From NCBI GenBank assembly GCA_022410635.1, contig JAJVDF010000164.1, forward strand, positions 414,860-478,859: a DNA stretch of 64,000 bases. Reading direction: 5' to 3'. Source of the DNA: Tretioscincus oriximinensis (lineage: Eukaryota; Chordata; Lepidosauria; Squamata; Gymnophthalmidae). The position numbers and the translations under genes are program-made. The notes beneath the pieces are model-generated. The model searched no databases and had not been told where the DNA came from. It saw only the letters and a list, made by a program, of their open reading frames with translations. Numbering within the stretch: position 1 is the stretch's first letter; every line of letters begins with the position of its first letter. Of this stretch, positions 10,769-21,635 are shown piece after piece.

Positions 10769-12699
10769 TCATTTATCATTATTATTATTATTATTTATTA
10801 ATAAATTATAAAGTGTAACATAAATACGTATTTGTTCATACATTACATGTGTATCAAATCATACAAATGCTCTTGTACTGTTTGCTAATACAAATATGTT
10901 ATCAAAGATTGATATAGCAAATGCTTAGTGAATATATCATAAGTATACCTTACTTTTTCTTGTTATCAATTTGTACGTTATATCTATATAATATTTCACC
11001 AAAGTTAACATATACAAATATTTTTCCCCCTTTACCCACCCTCCTCCCATATTCCTACCCCCTCTGGGTTCTTTGCTTCGCTGTAACATTGAAGCTTAGT
11101 ATTCCTTTTTTTTGAATACCTTTAACCTTTTGCTACTATCTACTCTTGTTACATTTTATATGTTAATTGTGGTCTCATTTTTTTGTCCTGGTGTATATTT
11201 TCGGTCATGGGATAGTTCTTTACTGCTTCCCATTGTTCTTTTACCTTTCTTATTTTTTTCAATATTATTATTAGTTTATCCTAATTGTACGGATTTCCAC
11301 CGCCACTTTGTCTATAATGCACTCAAACCTCTTTATTCCATTTTGTCTTCTCTTTCCATCCTCTTAGTAATATTATCTGCACACATGCAATATGATCTTC
11401 TATCACCTTTCTGGTTTTAATTGGACTTATATTATCTAAGTCCCCTAATATTGCCACAATTTTGTTTGCCAAGAGAATGGATTTATTTAGCATTTTGTTT
11501 ATTTCTTTTTCTATAATCTTCCCAAATTTTTGTACTTCCTCACATCCTCAGAGTAAGTGATTATAGTGTCCATAGGTTTGACATATTCTGATAGTGACTT
11601 ATTTGGGTTGGAGTTAGATGCCACCTAAGCAATATCTTTCTTTTTCCTTCTTTGATATTGTTCATGTGTTCCTTTTTATATTTAGAATTATTTTATTTAT
11701 TTCTTGTTATTTCTAGTTTAATGTCCATGTTTTTACTATTTAGGAACTTGTATAGCTCTGTGCCTATTTTACTTTCTTTATTGATAACTTTTCTTATTAT
11801 TAGTTCTGATTTCTCATCTATTTTTCTTATGGCTTCTCTTGTTTCTCTATTGGTTATATAATTTATTATTGTTGCTGCTTGAAGCTAGTATCTATTTCCT
11901 ATGTGTGTATATTTCCTATGTGTGTATTGTTCTATAATTATAATTTCTTTTTGTCTTAGTTTTTTTATTACCTCTTTTAGAGTTGGTTTGTTGGTTGTGT
12001 TAATGTTAGATATTAATTGTATTTTATTGATATTTATGTGAAAAACTTTTTGTTTTTCTTTTATCGTGATCAATGTTTTTAATGATTCTTTTAAACTTCT
12101 TTTTATATTTAGAGGAATTTTTTAAATAGAATTTCGGTGTCCTCTATTTTATTGATATTTCTTATTCATTTTGCCCATTTTTTATTTGAGTATTAGATTT
12201 CCAATAGATTTGTTATATGAAAGGCATGGTGATATTTTATAAGGTCTGGAATCCCCCACCCCCCTAGGATGTATAGGAGGGGTATAGGTTTTTTATTGTT
12301 ATTAATCCATTTTGTAATTCTATTCATCCAATTGTTTAATTCCTTTTTTGTTACTGGTTCGATTATTGATAGAGTAAATAAGGGATTAGAAACATTTTAG
12401 TTGCTTTTATTTTTGCCAAACAATTCAGAAATTTTGTCTTCCATTTCTTTAGTTGTATTTCCAATTTTTTCCACACTTTGGTGTAATTTGCTTTGGTGGT
12501 TAAGTTTGATTTTTTTAAAGAGCCAAATTCCTAGATATTTCATTTTCTTTACTCCTAATTTCAACCCTGTCAGTCTCCTGATTTAAAGCTGTTCATTTGG
12601 AGGTGTATTATTAAACACAATCTCTTATTTTTTAATATTGACTTGTATGCCTGATATTTTTTGAAATTTTTCAAGTATTACCATCATTTCTTTTATCAT

Positions 12700-13570
12700 A
12701 ATTTTTGGTTCGTTCAATATTATTAGAGCATTGTCCGCAAATAGATTAATTTTTGTCTCTATATTATTTTAAATCCCTCCCATGTCTCATTAGCTCTCAT
12801 CATATTTGCCAGGGTTTCAAATTGCTAATATGAACAACGTAGGAGATAGGGACATCCTTGTTTGGTTCCATTATTGATAGAAATGTCATCTGTTTTAAAG
12901 TCATTGAATTTTACTTTTGCCTTGTTGCCCTCCTATAGTTTATTGATTACCCCTAAGAATTTAGTACCCAGATTGTAGGCTTCACATATTTTTGATAAAT
13001 ATTTATGGCTGACTTTATCAAATGCTTTTAACACATCTAATTTTAGTGTACCTAACTTTGTGTTGTTCTCCTTAGCATATTTCCATATTGTTACAATGTT
13101 TTTGATTGGGACTCCTTTCTGCCTTTTATGAAACCATATTGGTCTTCTTTTATAATATGTAGGAGGATTTTAGATAGTCTGTTCGCTAATATTTTCGTAA
13201 AGATTTTATAGTCCTTGTTACAGAGACTTATGGGTCTGTATGAAGATGGTTCCTTAGGGCCTCTTCCTATTTTTGGAAAGATGATAATTTCCGTTTCCTT
13301 CCATGTTTGTGGGATTCTAAATTGTTCATAGATTTCACTGAATAGTTCTTTTAAGTAAGGCATTAGAATATTTTTGTAGGCTTTATAGAAATCAGTAGAG
13401 AAGTCATCTGGGCCTTGTGATTTGTTTAATTTTAATTTATTGCTTGCTTGCAAAAATTCTTCTTCGTTAATTGTTTCACTTAATTGGTTTCTTTGTTCTA
13501 GTGTAACTTTATTGGTAATATTCAAATGCCCTATTTCTACCCCTTCCTCTTTATATAAGTTTTCATAGAA
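12700..13570 (-). pseudogene. L1-B ORF2 reverse transcriptase remnant
   Basis: The frame 13091-13525 reads KLKLNKSQGPDDFSTDFYK, then FPKIGRGPKEPSSYRPISLC, then IFTKILANRLSKIL and EDQYGFIKGR, the classical L1 RT N-terminal fingers and palm. Motif C near 12735 reads LFADNALII, so the second catalytic Asp is replaced by Asn. Stops and frame changes occur between the two. In an intact L1 this enzyme would carry out target-primed reverse transcription. Confidence 0.88.
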
Positions 13571-13594
13571 TTTTTTAATTGTTTCCTATCTGAT

Positions 13595-13925
13595 CTTGGT
13601 CGGAACTCCTCGTAAGCAAAGATTAACCCTTCTGTTTCAGTTTTCAAGTGTAGCGAGTTTGTTTGTAAGTATTTCTATTTGTTCTTGTTGACGTTGAAGA
13701 GTTTCTTTATTGTCCTTATCTTTTAACTCCAAAGATAGTAATTGAGAATCTTGTTTATCCATCCTCATGTTATATTCCAGTAAAGTTTTTCATTAGCTTT
13801 ACAGGTTCTGCTGATACCCAGTAGTTTTTCATTGATTAGTGAAATCTCTAAGGCAATAGCATTTTGTCCTTTCAATATTCTATCAGGTTTATCTGAATCT
13901 CACATGGACGCCATACCTTCTGCCA
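13595..13925 (-). pseudogene. L1-B ORF1 N-terminal remnant
   Basis: Starting from ATG at 13925 there is a stop after eight codons. A later frame carries a coiled-coil rich in Gln, Glu, Lys and Leu, ending with sequence like the conserved L1 ORF1 RNA-binding motif (NRRVNLCLRGVP). It ends abruptly at the fusion to ORF2. Intact ORF1 is an RNA-binding trimer. Confidence 0.75.
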
Positions 13926-14215
13926 TTTCTAGTGTTGCGGGGGTTTGTCACAGGATAGGATTTGCCAATTCCGTCCTGGCGTTCTTCCTGGTGTCCTGGT
14001 AACTTCACAATGGTAGTCCATGAAAGTTTGTATTTTTCATTTAACTTTGTCTATTCTTCCCGCCAGACCCACATTTAGGTCCGACAGTGAGCTTCTGCGT
14101 CTTTTGTTTAAATATCGTTAACAGAGTTGAAATTATGGGTTTTTTTGGGGAGGTTGGGGTTGGGGGCAGAGTTGTTCTAAAGCATCTATTCTTTTTGGTG
14201 ATACATGTGCACTCC

Positions 14216-14229
14216 CTGTTACTTCCCAA
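14216..14229. repeat. right target-site duplication of L1-B
   Basis: Exact copy of 10755-10768. Immediately right of it the L1-A endonuclease frame resumes. Confidence 0.9.
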
Positions 14230-14512
14230 CCCTTAAATTTACATACTGGAGAAGAGTCATTGGTCTCCTGTAAAAAAACTATATCTGATTTGGTACTTTC
14301 TGGAGATGATATTGTTTATCTCCCCACTTACTACCACCCACCTGAGGGGAGAAAAACTGGTGTCCCATTGGATCACCAATTTGAGTAGAGGCTTTCCTGT
14401 GGGGGGTGCATTGCTTGGTGTGATAAGTCCTCCTGTATTATCAAACATTATTTGGAGAGTCTTTCCTATCATGGATCCTTTAATTCTTCTTATATTTAAC
14501 ACAAATTCTGAA
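14230..14512 (-). mobile_element. L1-A, 5' part: ORF2 endonuclease N-terminus
   Basis: The minus strand near 14240-14300 reads TKSDIVFLQETND, the EN block with the catalytic Glu (LQET). This continues across the L1-B insertion into 10754. The part further up (14300-14512) covers the ORF2 start or inter-ORF region and is poorly conserved. The element is 5' truncated where the SINE tail begins. Confidence 0.8.
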
Positions 14513-14765
14513 GAAGCAGCAGCAGCAGCAGCAGCATCGAGTTTTTATACTGCTTTACCAGAGCGGTTTACAGGGTTACCTTTCACCCGAAGGCTTACAT
14601 CTTATTCTATCTTCCCCATCAAGTTAATGATGGTACTCATTTATCTAATTGATATACAAATAGCTTTCAAATAGCTGAGCTGGCTAGAGCTGCAGGCTAT
14701 GGAAGACACTCACCCCTCACCACGTGCGACACAGGGTTTCAAAATCAATCACCCAATTGTTTTTG
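14513..14765 (-). mobile_element. tRNA-derived SINE with (AGC)n tail
   Basis: A short AGC repeat (14516-14536) is followed by the SINE 3' region in reverse (GAGTTTTTATACTGCTTTACC, CACCCGAAGGCTTACATC) and by the SINE body (CTTTCAAATAGCTGAGCTGG, CTAGAGCTGCAGGCT, CACAGGGTTTCAAAATC). The last phrase corresponds to the tRNA B-box side. It belongs to the same family as 43758-44073. Confidence 0.8.
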
Positions 14766-17030
14766 TTGTTTTGCTTGTTGTTATCTTTGAAGTTGTAATG
14801 ATTTAATGTAAACCGATAATTAAAAAAAACAACCCAATCTCCCTTAATAGGTACTAGCACTGATTCACAAAAGACAAGATAAGTAGAGAAGCTTGGATGA
14901 GATGTTGATCACCCTACAAAAGACCATTATGTGTAAGAGAGAGAGATTTATCTATTCTAGATGAGAGAAAACAGGGCAGTCATTGGGATTTTGTTAGTAG
15001 GCTGTGATCATACTAGGCTAACTGGATTTACAATGTCACTTTAATATCAGATCTACCAGCATAGTATTCAAAACAGTGGTTCATCCTGGGATAAAGCTTC
15101 CCTATTTCAGCAGCACAACAGGGTGTACCCCCAAAATACTGGAGACCAAGAACTTTAATTTCTGGACTTTGGAGGTTCCAGTACTGGCACAGAAGACATT
15201 TAGAGTAGGGGCTTGGATACTTAAGATAAATGAGGAAATGGTGTTACTAGAGCCTGTTTTGAGGCTGTGAACAGTGCAAAACACTTACTTGTGTCTTACA
15301 AGTGGGTTTCATTGTGTAGCTGAGGACTGTGTGGTTCAGTGTGGTATTTCTTATTTAATTTTTTATCTAGTGCTATACTTTAGGTAAAATCACAGCAATT
15401 AAAAACCAAGTATAGAATATAAACACTAAATACAATGATAGTGCATGAAAATAGGGAGAAGCACTGTTTTGATTAGTCAAAAATCAGGGTGAACATATAT
15501 ATTTTCACGACTCTTCTAAACATATAATGTGAATGTGCCTGAGGCACATTCCATAGTCTGAAATAAGAAAGGCCCTATTTCAGGTTTCCACCTCTTTTGT
15601 TTTTAAGATAGTGACACAACTAGAAGGTCTTCCTGGCAGGTCTTAAAAATACATGTGAGAAGATATTCCTATATATATTTCATTAGTTTAGTATAGCACT
15701 TTGAGTTGGGTTTTAGATTGAATTTGTAGCTGGTGCATCTTTTTTAAGGATGTTGTGATACATGTGTTCAATATTATGTGATATATGCTCAGTATTGAAG
15801 GAATCACACACACAGTTTCATCTCCAAGAATAGTTCTTGCTCCTTTCTTTTTATATTTCTTTCAGTTATTTTTATACACCCCCTTTCAGACATGTGCAAT
15901 AAATCTCAAGCTACATGATTACAAATAGTTACTTTACAGCAAACACAGTGAGCATCTTATCTCTTTTAGAACAAACGGGAGGATGGACTAGGGGTTATGC
16001 CTGGGTGTACCCACAGTAATTTTCTACTGTGCAGCTCAAATTCATCTCTGAGGCAAAAGGCCTCTTTTGAACCTGACAGGCTTGAGGAAATAGCCTTCAC
16101 AGTATTATCAAGATGGATTGTCTTTCATGTTGGCCACCATACATTGAAGCCTTTGTAAGTAGGTTATTCTCCTCAAGAGGGAAATGTAGTTTGATTGTGC
16201 TGCCTTTCATTTTCTTCTGAATTACAAATAAGGAACACCATTAAATGGGAGTCAGATGGGCAGAGAGCTCCATCTGCTACTGGTAGTCACCTGAGCATCC
16301 AGACATCTGGGCTGATCAAACAAGAATTATACTTGAGTGCCCAGCATACTCTCACAGCACAGATGGCACCAGGCAACATTGGACATGCTGTCATAGCACA
16401 GATGGCCTTGGGCCACATCTTCCAAATTCATCCAGAAGAAAAAAGTGACTATGACAAGTGATGCTCATCCCAGAATGTTATGGCCATGCAAAAATATGGC
16501 CATTGTATTCATTGTCAGTATAAAGAGAGGTATGTTGACTGTCATGGCACATGGGTATGGGTAAATCCATGAATGCAGCAACTGCTGAGAAGGTAACCAG
16601 CTCATGAGGATCAGCACACATCTTCATAAGCGTATGATCCATCTGTGAAATGCAGATGAACCTAGAGTTTTTTCTCCTCTGGACCGTATTGCATATTGTA
16701 CGTTATAAATTTTACTGTAAGCCATCAGCAGCCTAAAGTTTTAGAAAGCAAAAGGTATTTGTTTTTAACTATGCAAATAGAATCACTTTCATGAAATTTA
16801 CAACTCTTAACCTTAGCTTTCTATTCCCATGAATATTAGGGGAAGGGGAGCATTGAGAAGTGTGAGGAAAAGCGAGAAGGTTAGTAGGACATTTATTTAA
16901 GACTTCATCTAATCTAAAATCAAACACTCTCTTATATACCTTCAAACTCCTTTTTCTGTTTTCTTTCAACACTATTAATTTCAGGCATTTCACAAAGATT
17001 TCTTTTGGATTCTGTTATTTCAAATGCAAA
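14766..17030. other. unassigned non-coding stretch
   Basis: No gene is recognised. A frame at 16195-16461 has a partly duplicated phrase (CATAGCACAGATGGC and CACAGCACAGATGGC, about 60 bp apart) but no protein motif. The rest is plain AT-rich sequence. Confidence 0.5.
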
Positions 17031-17034
17031 TGTT

Positions 17035-17545
17035 TTGCCCACATCTTCAAAAAAGATGGCATTTGAGAGGTGATCTGATTGAAGTGTATAAAATCATTCA
17101 TGGGCTTGATAAGGTGAATAGAGAAAAAATGTTTTCTCTGTCGCACAACATTAAGACCAGAAGGCATTCCTTGAAACTGTTGGGCAGAGGAATAAGGACA
17201 AAGAAAGTATTTTTTAAACCAAGAAGATCATCGGCCTTTGGAATTTACTCCCAGAAGTGGTGGTAACTAGCTGTCTGGATAGCTTTAAGAGAGGATTAGG
17301 CAAGTTCATGGACTCCAAGGGTATAAATAGCTACTAGGAAGGATGTCTTGATGCTCCCTCTGATAAAGAGCAACAGGCAGTATTCTTGAAATACCATTTG
17401 CAGGGCATCTAGGACAGGTGAAGGCTTAGCCTTCTTCTGTTCCAGACTGCCCAGGTGCAATTGGTGGACCTCTGTGTGAGACAGAATGCTGAATAGTTTG
17501 GCTCCCGCTCGATTCAAAACAGCTCCTCATTCTTATGTTCTAAGA
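17035..17545 (+). mobile_element. CR1 LINE 3' end (ORF2 C-terminus and 3' UTR)
   Basis: The frame 17024-17266 reads LRGDLIEVYKIIHGLDKVNREKMFSLSHN and RRHSLKLLGR, the CR1 C-terminal region. A continuing frame has LPEVVVTSCLDSFKRGLGKFMDSKG-like sequence. The 3' UTR follows (GGCAGTATTCTTGAAATACC, CAATTGGTGGACCTCTGTGTG) to the terminal TTCTTATGTTCTAAG at about 17542. It is 5' truncated, the usual state of CR1 copies. Confidence 0.9.
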
Positions 17546-18285
17546 GGCTTTCTGGGATGGTTGTGCTTATTGGCAACAGAACACATGGAATTCAAAGTAT
17601 ATCTATGAATAGGATTACCAGAAAAAAGCAGGACAGAAGTGCTGGATTTTTAATGTGCATGTAAAAAGGGACATTTCTTTAGGTACTACTTTTTTTTACA
17701 ACTACAAAGCACTCCTTTCCTATGTTTTTCTGCAAGATAATTTATGGGAAGGAGCTGACTTGCAAAGAACATTGTTATAATCAGAAGGGTAAGACAAGCA
17801 GTCACAACGATAGCAAGATAATGTTCCTTCCCAGGAGAAGAACAAATATATGGAATGCCAGAAGAAATCAAGAAGGAACACGCTACAATTTTTGTTATAA
17901 TGGAAAGAGGAATCCATAACATTGATCAGTTGAAAATTAAAACCATCCCATGCTATCATTTATTGCTTGCCAACTTTAATTCTGAAATAAAATGTTGCCA
18001 TGTTTTGCTTCTCTTTGGAGAATCTTGTAATTTATGTGATAATGTTTATTCTATATACCTAAATCAATAATTTTTGTTTCTTCACTATTATGGGACAGTT
18101 GAAGAAAAGAAAGGGAGGAAACTAGATGGAAATGTCATGGTTACTTCTGGAAAATAAAGCTCCTTAAAAATACAAACAATATGAAAGTGAAGCACAGGAA
18201 AAGGGGAATTTCAGGTTGCATCTAAACTGCATACAGGTTTTGCTTTTGTCTTCTTTTGTTGCGTAGAACATTGGTAAGCCATTGT
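17546..18285. other. unassigned non-coding stretch
   Basis: No gene or repeat recognised; overlapping short frames on both strands near 17690-17960 are chance. Confidence 0.45.
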
Positions 18286-18352
18286 TTGAGATGCTGGGCT
18301 AGATGGGCTATGGTTTGCTTCAGCAGGGCTTCCCTTATATTCTTATGTTTCC
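18286..18352 (+). mobile_element. CR1 3' UTR terminal fragment
   Basis: ATGCTGGGCTAGATGGGCTATGG and a terminal TTCTTATGTTTCC match the last 65 bp of the CR1 3' UTR found at 47228-47290. Confidence 0.8.
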
Positions 18353-21145
18353 TTTTCCCATGTGAAAGAGCAGTTCTGCCCATGCTGCAGGCCACTGGAA
18401 ACAGTTTTTTTAGATGGTTTATTATTTGTCTATTTATTACTTGTCAGAGAGGACCAGCATTGCATAAAATTTGGGGAAGCAGAATGATGTTTTTTTTTTT
18501 CAATTTTCCCACAATCTTTTCATATGATAGAGTTTCAAGGCAGTTTTTCAGATCTGCATAATATATTTCAAAATATTTTCCAAAAAATAATTTTGCCTAT
18601 TAGAATATTTAGCACCAAATTGCTCACTGCTGATTCCCAACTGGCACAATTTCATCCATGTTTTTGTTTCTTTTTCTGAGGTGCATGCAACTTCTACATA
18701 GCAATTTGTATAAGTGCTATAATATCATGTGCAATTTTTACTATAGTATTTGCATGATATTTACAGACTTTTCTGCTGACTGATCCTATATTTTTATTCT
18801 AATTGAGGTGGCATAAAAATCAACATCTTAAGACATAGATATGTTTACGAGAGCTCATGTCAACCAACCTATCGAGACCCCCGTGCTAGATTCTGAGTGG
18901 AGATGGAGAAGGATGAAGCTTTGGATTGTGCATGCATGGTCAGTATATGGAATGAAAGTTTTATGTGAATTCAGCTGTTTTTCTGAAGCAGAACTGCTTC
19001 ATTCAACAAGTGCAAAGCAATAGCATTTTAGCTGATCCATGAGGTGCTTAAAGGAACAATTGAAAATGAGAATTCTTTCTTTCTTGGATTTTAAAAAACA
19101 TTATTATTTAGAGTGAATATAAGACAATGCTCTGGACATAGTTCATGCAGTGTAAGCAGCCTTATGAAGATGTAGCTGTAGCAGATGGCTTACAGATTTC
19201 TTTAAAAAATTAAAAATAACAAGCAAGAGTCATAATCATTTCATGAAAATAAATATATCTAAAAGCGTTTCAATCATTCCCATGCTAGAAAGACAAGGAA
19301 AGAATGTGAATTTTACCTTTAATGCATAAGATGCTTCCCCCCTTTACTGTCATTTATTGCAGAAGAAGAATGACCAATCAAACTCTTGGCTGAAATACAA
19401 TAGCTCTGTGAAATCTCTCTGAGTTGATATTTGCCATTTTCATAGATAAACCTTGAAAAAGCAAAATTAGTTTTCAGTAGACATATTCATATCCTCCTCT
19501 GCATTTCTTTCAATTAATAGTTTGCAGCATTTTAAAGCAGGCACTCCAAAGTGGTAAGCATATGACAATGGCTCAGCAAAAGAGCCAGTGTATGTGTGTT
19601 TAAATTAAACCCACAAATCCACTTTCCTTTTAGCAAAAAGGCATGCAATCATTTAAAGGGCTCTTGGGATAAAACTTGTAAATATGCCTCTGTATGCTTT
19701 GACACTTACAATCCCAGTTATTATCCTTGCATCTGCTTTCTGCTGTCTGTTTCTCCACACGTCGTCAGTCCACTTAAGTGCCAAACCAGTTTGAATTTGG
19801 ATTAAAAGGAAANAGTGTGGCCACTTAAGTTTCACACAGGCTTCACACCCATTTTTTCCTACAGTGGGAAGGCAGACGTACATTTTTACCCAATGCTGAA
19901 ATCTACACAGGTGTGCCTGGCAGTCCTCTTGAGGATTTTCCTAGCACACAGAAAGTCGGCTTTAATCTGCCTCATGGCAGATAACAAACCTTGGTTGATC
20001 AAAAAGCATCACCCACCATTTGCATGATGGATAATGGTCAACAAAATGTCAGTCAGGAGACATCCTCATTGCTAGAGATTGGATACACGCTCCCTGGTCG
20101 TTAAAACGGCAGCTTCCTGAGAATAGGATAAATTACTGTGAAATTGCCCTAATATAGCTTTTTAAGAAGTTCTGTAAAATCTGGACAGTGAGGTGACATA
20201 TTTGAAGGTTTTGGTGTTTTGTGGTAGCAGCCTATTGATAATGTACAGTAAACACTTGAGATCTCTGACCACTTCTATTATGTCCCTTTATGAGACCAAT
20301 GACATTAAGCTTTCATTACTTCAGAGGAAGAGAACCTTTACTTTTAAACTATCTTCAGCTCATTTTCATTCCAATAAAACATATTAGTCTTTTTTTGGAG
20401 GGGGGGGGGGGGAGGCAAATAAACTCCAAGCTTTAGGATTGAAGATGGTTTAAAATGAAGACGTGCCTATGAACTTAGTAATTCCAACTGAGAAATCTGT
20501 TCTTTCCCCTGTAGAAACTTGGATTAGGTATGGCCTGTTAAATGAGATATCAAGCTCACTGTAACTACTGGAAACCAAGTAATGCTGGCAGGATGCTGTC
20601 AGTGGCTGCCAACAATGTAACGGATAATGATAACAGCTTAATTAATCAAAAGGTTGATGATGGACGTGGCTAAACCAAACCAGCATTTATCCTTATTTTC
20701 ATCCTGCTGTTTAAGAAGAGTTTGAAACGACACTGATATGAGTACAAATATACAGAATATAACACATACTTCACCCTGTTTGCCCTATAGTTATCCAGAT
20801 ACGATCATTTTCTATCAAAGTGTCTGCTCCTAGATGAGTCATTGTCACCTTTTGTTCTCTAATCTTTTCCTAAGTATTCTTTGTGCTTCCTTTCTCAAGG
20901 ATGAAAGCGTTCAAAGTGGGTTAATGTGCAAATGAGTAGAATTATTTTTCAAATGCTTCCAGGCCTTTTCTGGACATACATCTTTATGTTCTGAACCAGT
21001 GTTTCTGGACCAGTTAGGGCTGCTAAATGGAAATGGCAACATTCAGAACAGTGTCCAAGACGGTACTGGCCCAAACTAATATCTGCCCTAGCTCTCTAAT
21101 TTGTACAAATTTGCGATTGGGCTGCAGGGTAAGGAACAAAGATTC
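18353..21145. other. unassigned non-coding stretch
   Basis: No gene recognised. It holds a poly-G run (20400-20412) and one ambiguous base (19813). The segment near 20590-20700 (AACAGCTTAATTAATCAAAAG and neighbours) has homeobox-like TAATTA words and an even base composition, as in conserved non-coding elements, but that cannot be judged from one sequence. Confidence 0.4.
20400..20412. repeat. poly-G run (13 bp)
   Basis: Uninterrupted G tract; prone to sequencing error and to G-quadruplex formation. Confidence 0.9.
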
Positions 21146-21149
21146 CTAA

Positions 21150-21635
21150 CTTTTAGGGCTGCCACATGTGGCAATCCCAAAATTAATGTTAATAGAACTC
21201 CTGGAGCAAGCATTAACAGCATGTTCTGGTTCTAGACACAACAAACACAGAAAAAACCTACGGTGTCCCAAACCATATATAGACAAAACAATAGATAAAC
21301 AATTCAATACGTTATAAATATATATTTCAAACAATAATAGATAATCCACAATATATAGTATAAAAAATAGGAGCTGCCCAATAAAAGTCCAAATAAAATC
21401 AGTAAAAGTCCAAAAGGATCCAATATAATACAAAGTCCTGGAAGTCATACAGTGTAGTTGCTCAGGATGAAACGTGTGATGGTACTTCAGTTATCAACTG
21501 CTTGACGGCCAGACATGTTTCGACTGATATGGTCTTCTTCAATGGCCTATACAGTGTACCATACATTGATCCAAATTGTATACAAATCCACACAGTTATA
21601 CTTCAACTGGCAATACAAAGCTCCATAAAGACATC
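21150..21635 (-). mobile_element. Penelope-like element terminal region (tentative)
   Basis: On the minus strand the phrase TGAAGAAGACC, an intervening hairpin and GTCGAAACATGTC (21495-21550) resemble the hammerhead-ribozyme-bearing pseudo-LTR of vertebrate Penelope-like elements. Downstream is a T-rich tract with TTGGATCCTTTTGGAC and repeated TGGACTTTTA words, also typical as I remember them. No RT or GIY-YIG coding sequence is present, so it is a truncated end. Its right edge abuts the 3' end of a CR1. Confidence 0.5.
21500..21550 (-). ncRNA. hammerhead-ribozyme-like motif (degenerate)
   Basis: In the minus-strand order: UUGAAGA in place of CUGANGA, a short stem GAC/GUC with loop, then GAAAC as the second core half, then stem III sequence AUGUCUGG. 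The invariant C at position 3 is U, so cleavage activity would be poor or absent. The similarity to Penelope-like ribozymes is from memory. Confidence 0.35.

Larger units (their letters stand above)
10769..14215 (-). mobile_element. L1 LINE (L1-B) nested in L1-A, with internal deletion
   Basis: On the minus strand it begins with about 290 bp of 5' UTR (14215 down), an ORF1 start near 13925 (MAEGMAS, then an early stop), an ORF1 coiled-coil (MRMDKQDSQLL, QRQQEQIEILTNKLA) and the LEN-NRRVNLCLRGVP region near 13620. At about 13590 it jumps to ORF2 just before the RT (KKFYENLYKEEG), so ORF1 C-terminus and the whole EN are missing. The RT (12700-13525) and a decayed C-terminal region (RWHLTPTQISHYQ near 11600) follow. 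The 3' tail at 10769-10805 is an AATAAT-type repeat, not pure poly-A. Flanked by a 14-bp TSD. Confidence 0.88.

Noticed and set aside
10921..11420. two hydrophobic plus-strand frames as membrane proteins
   Set aside because: They are antisense to the AT-rich L1-B 3' region; hydrophobicity comes from T-rich codons.
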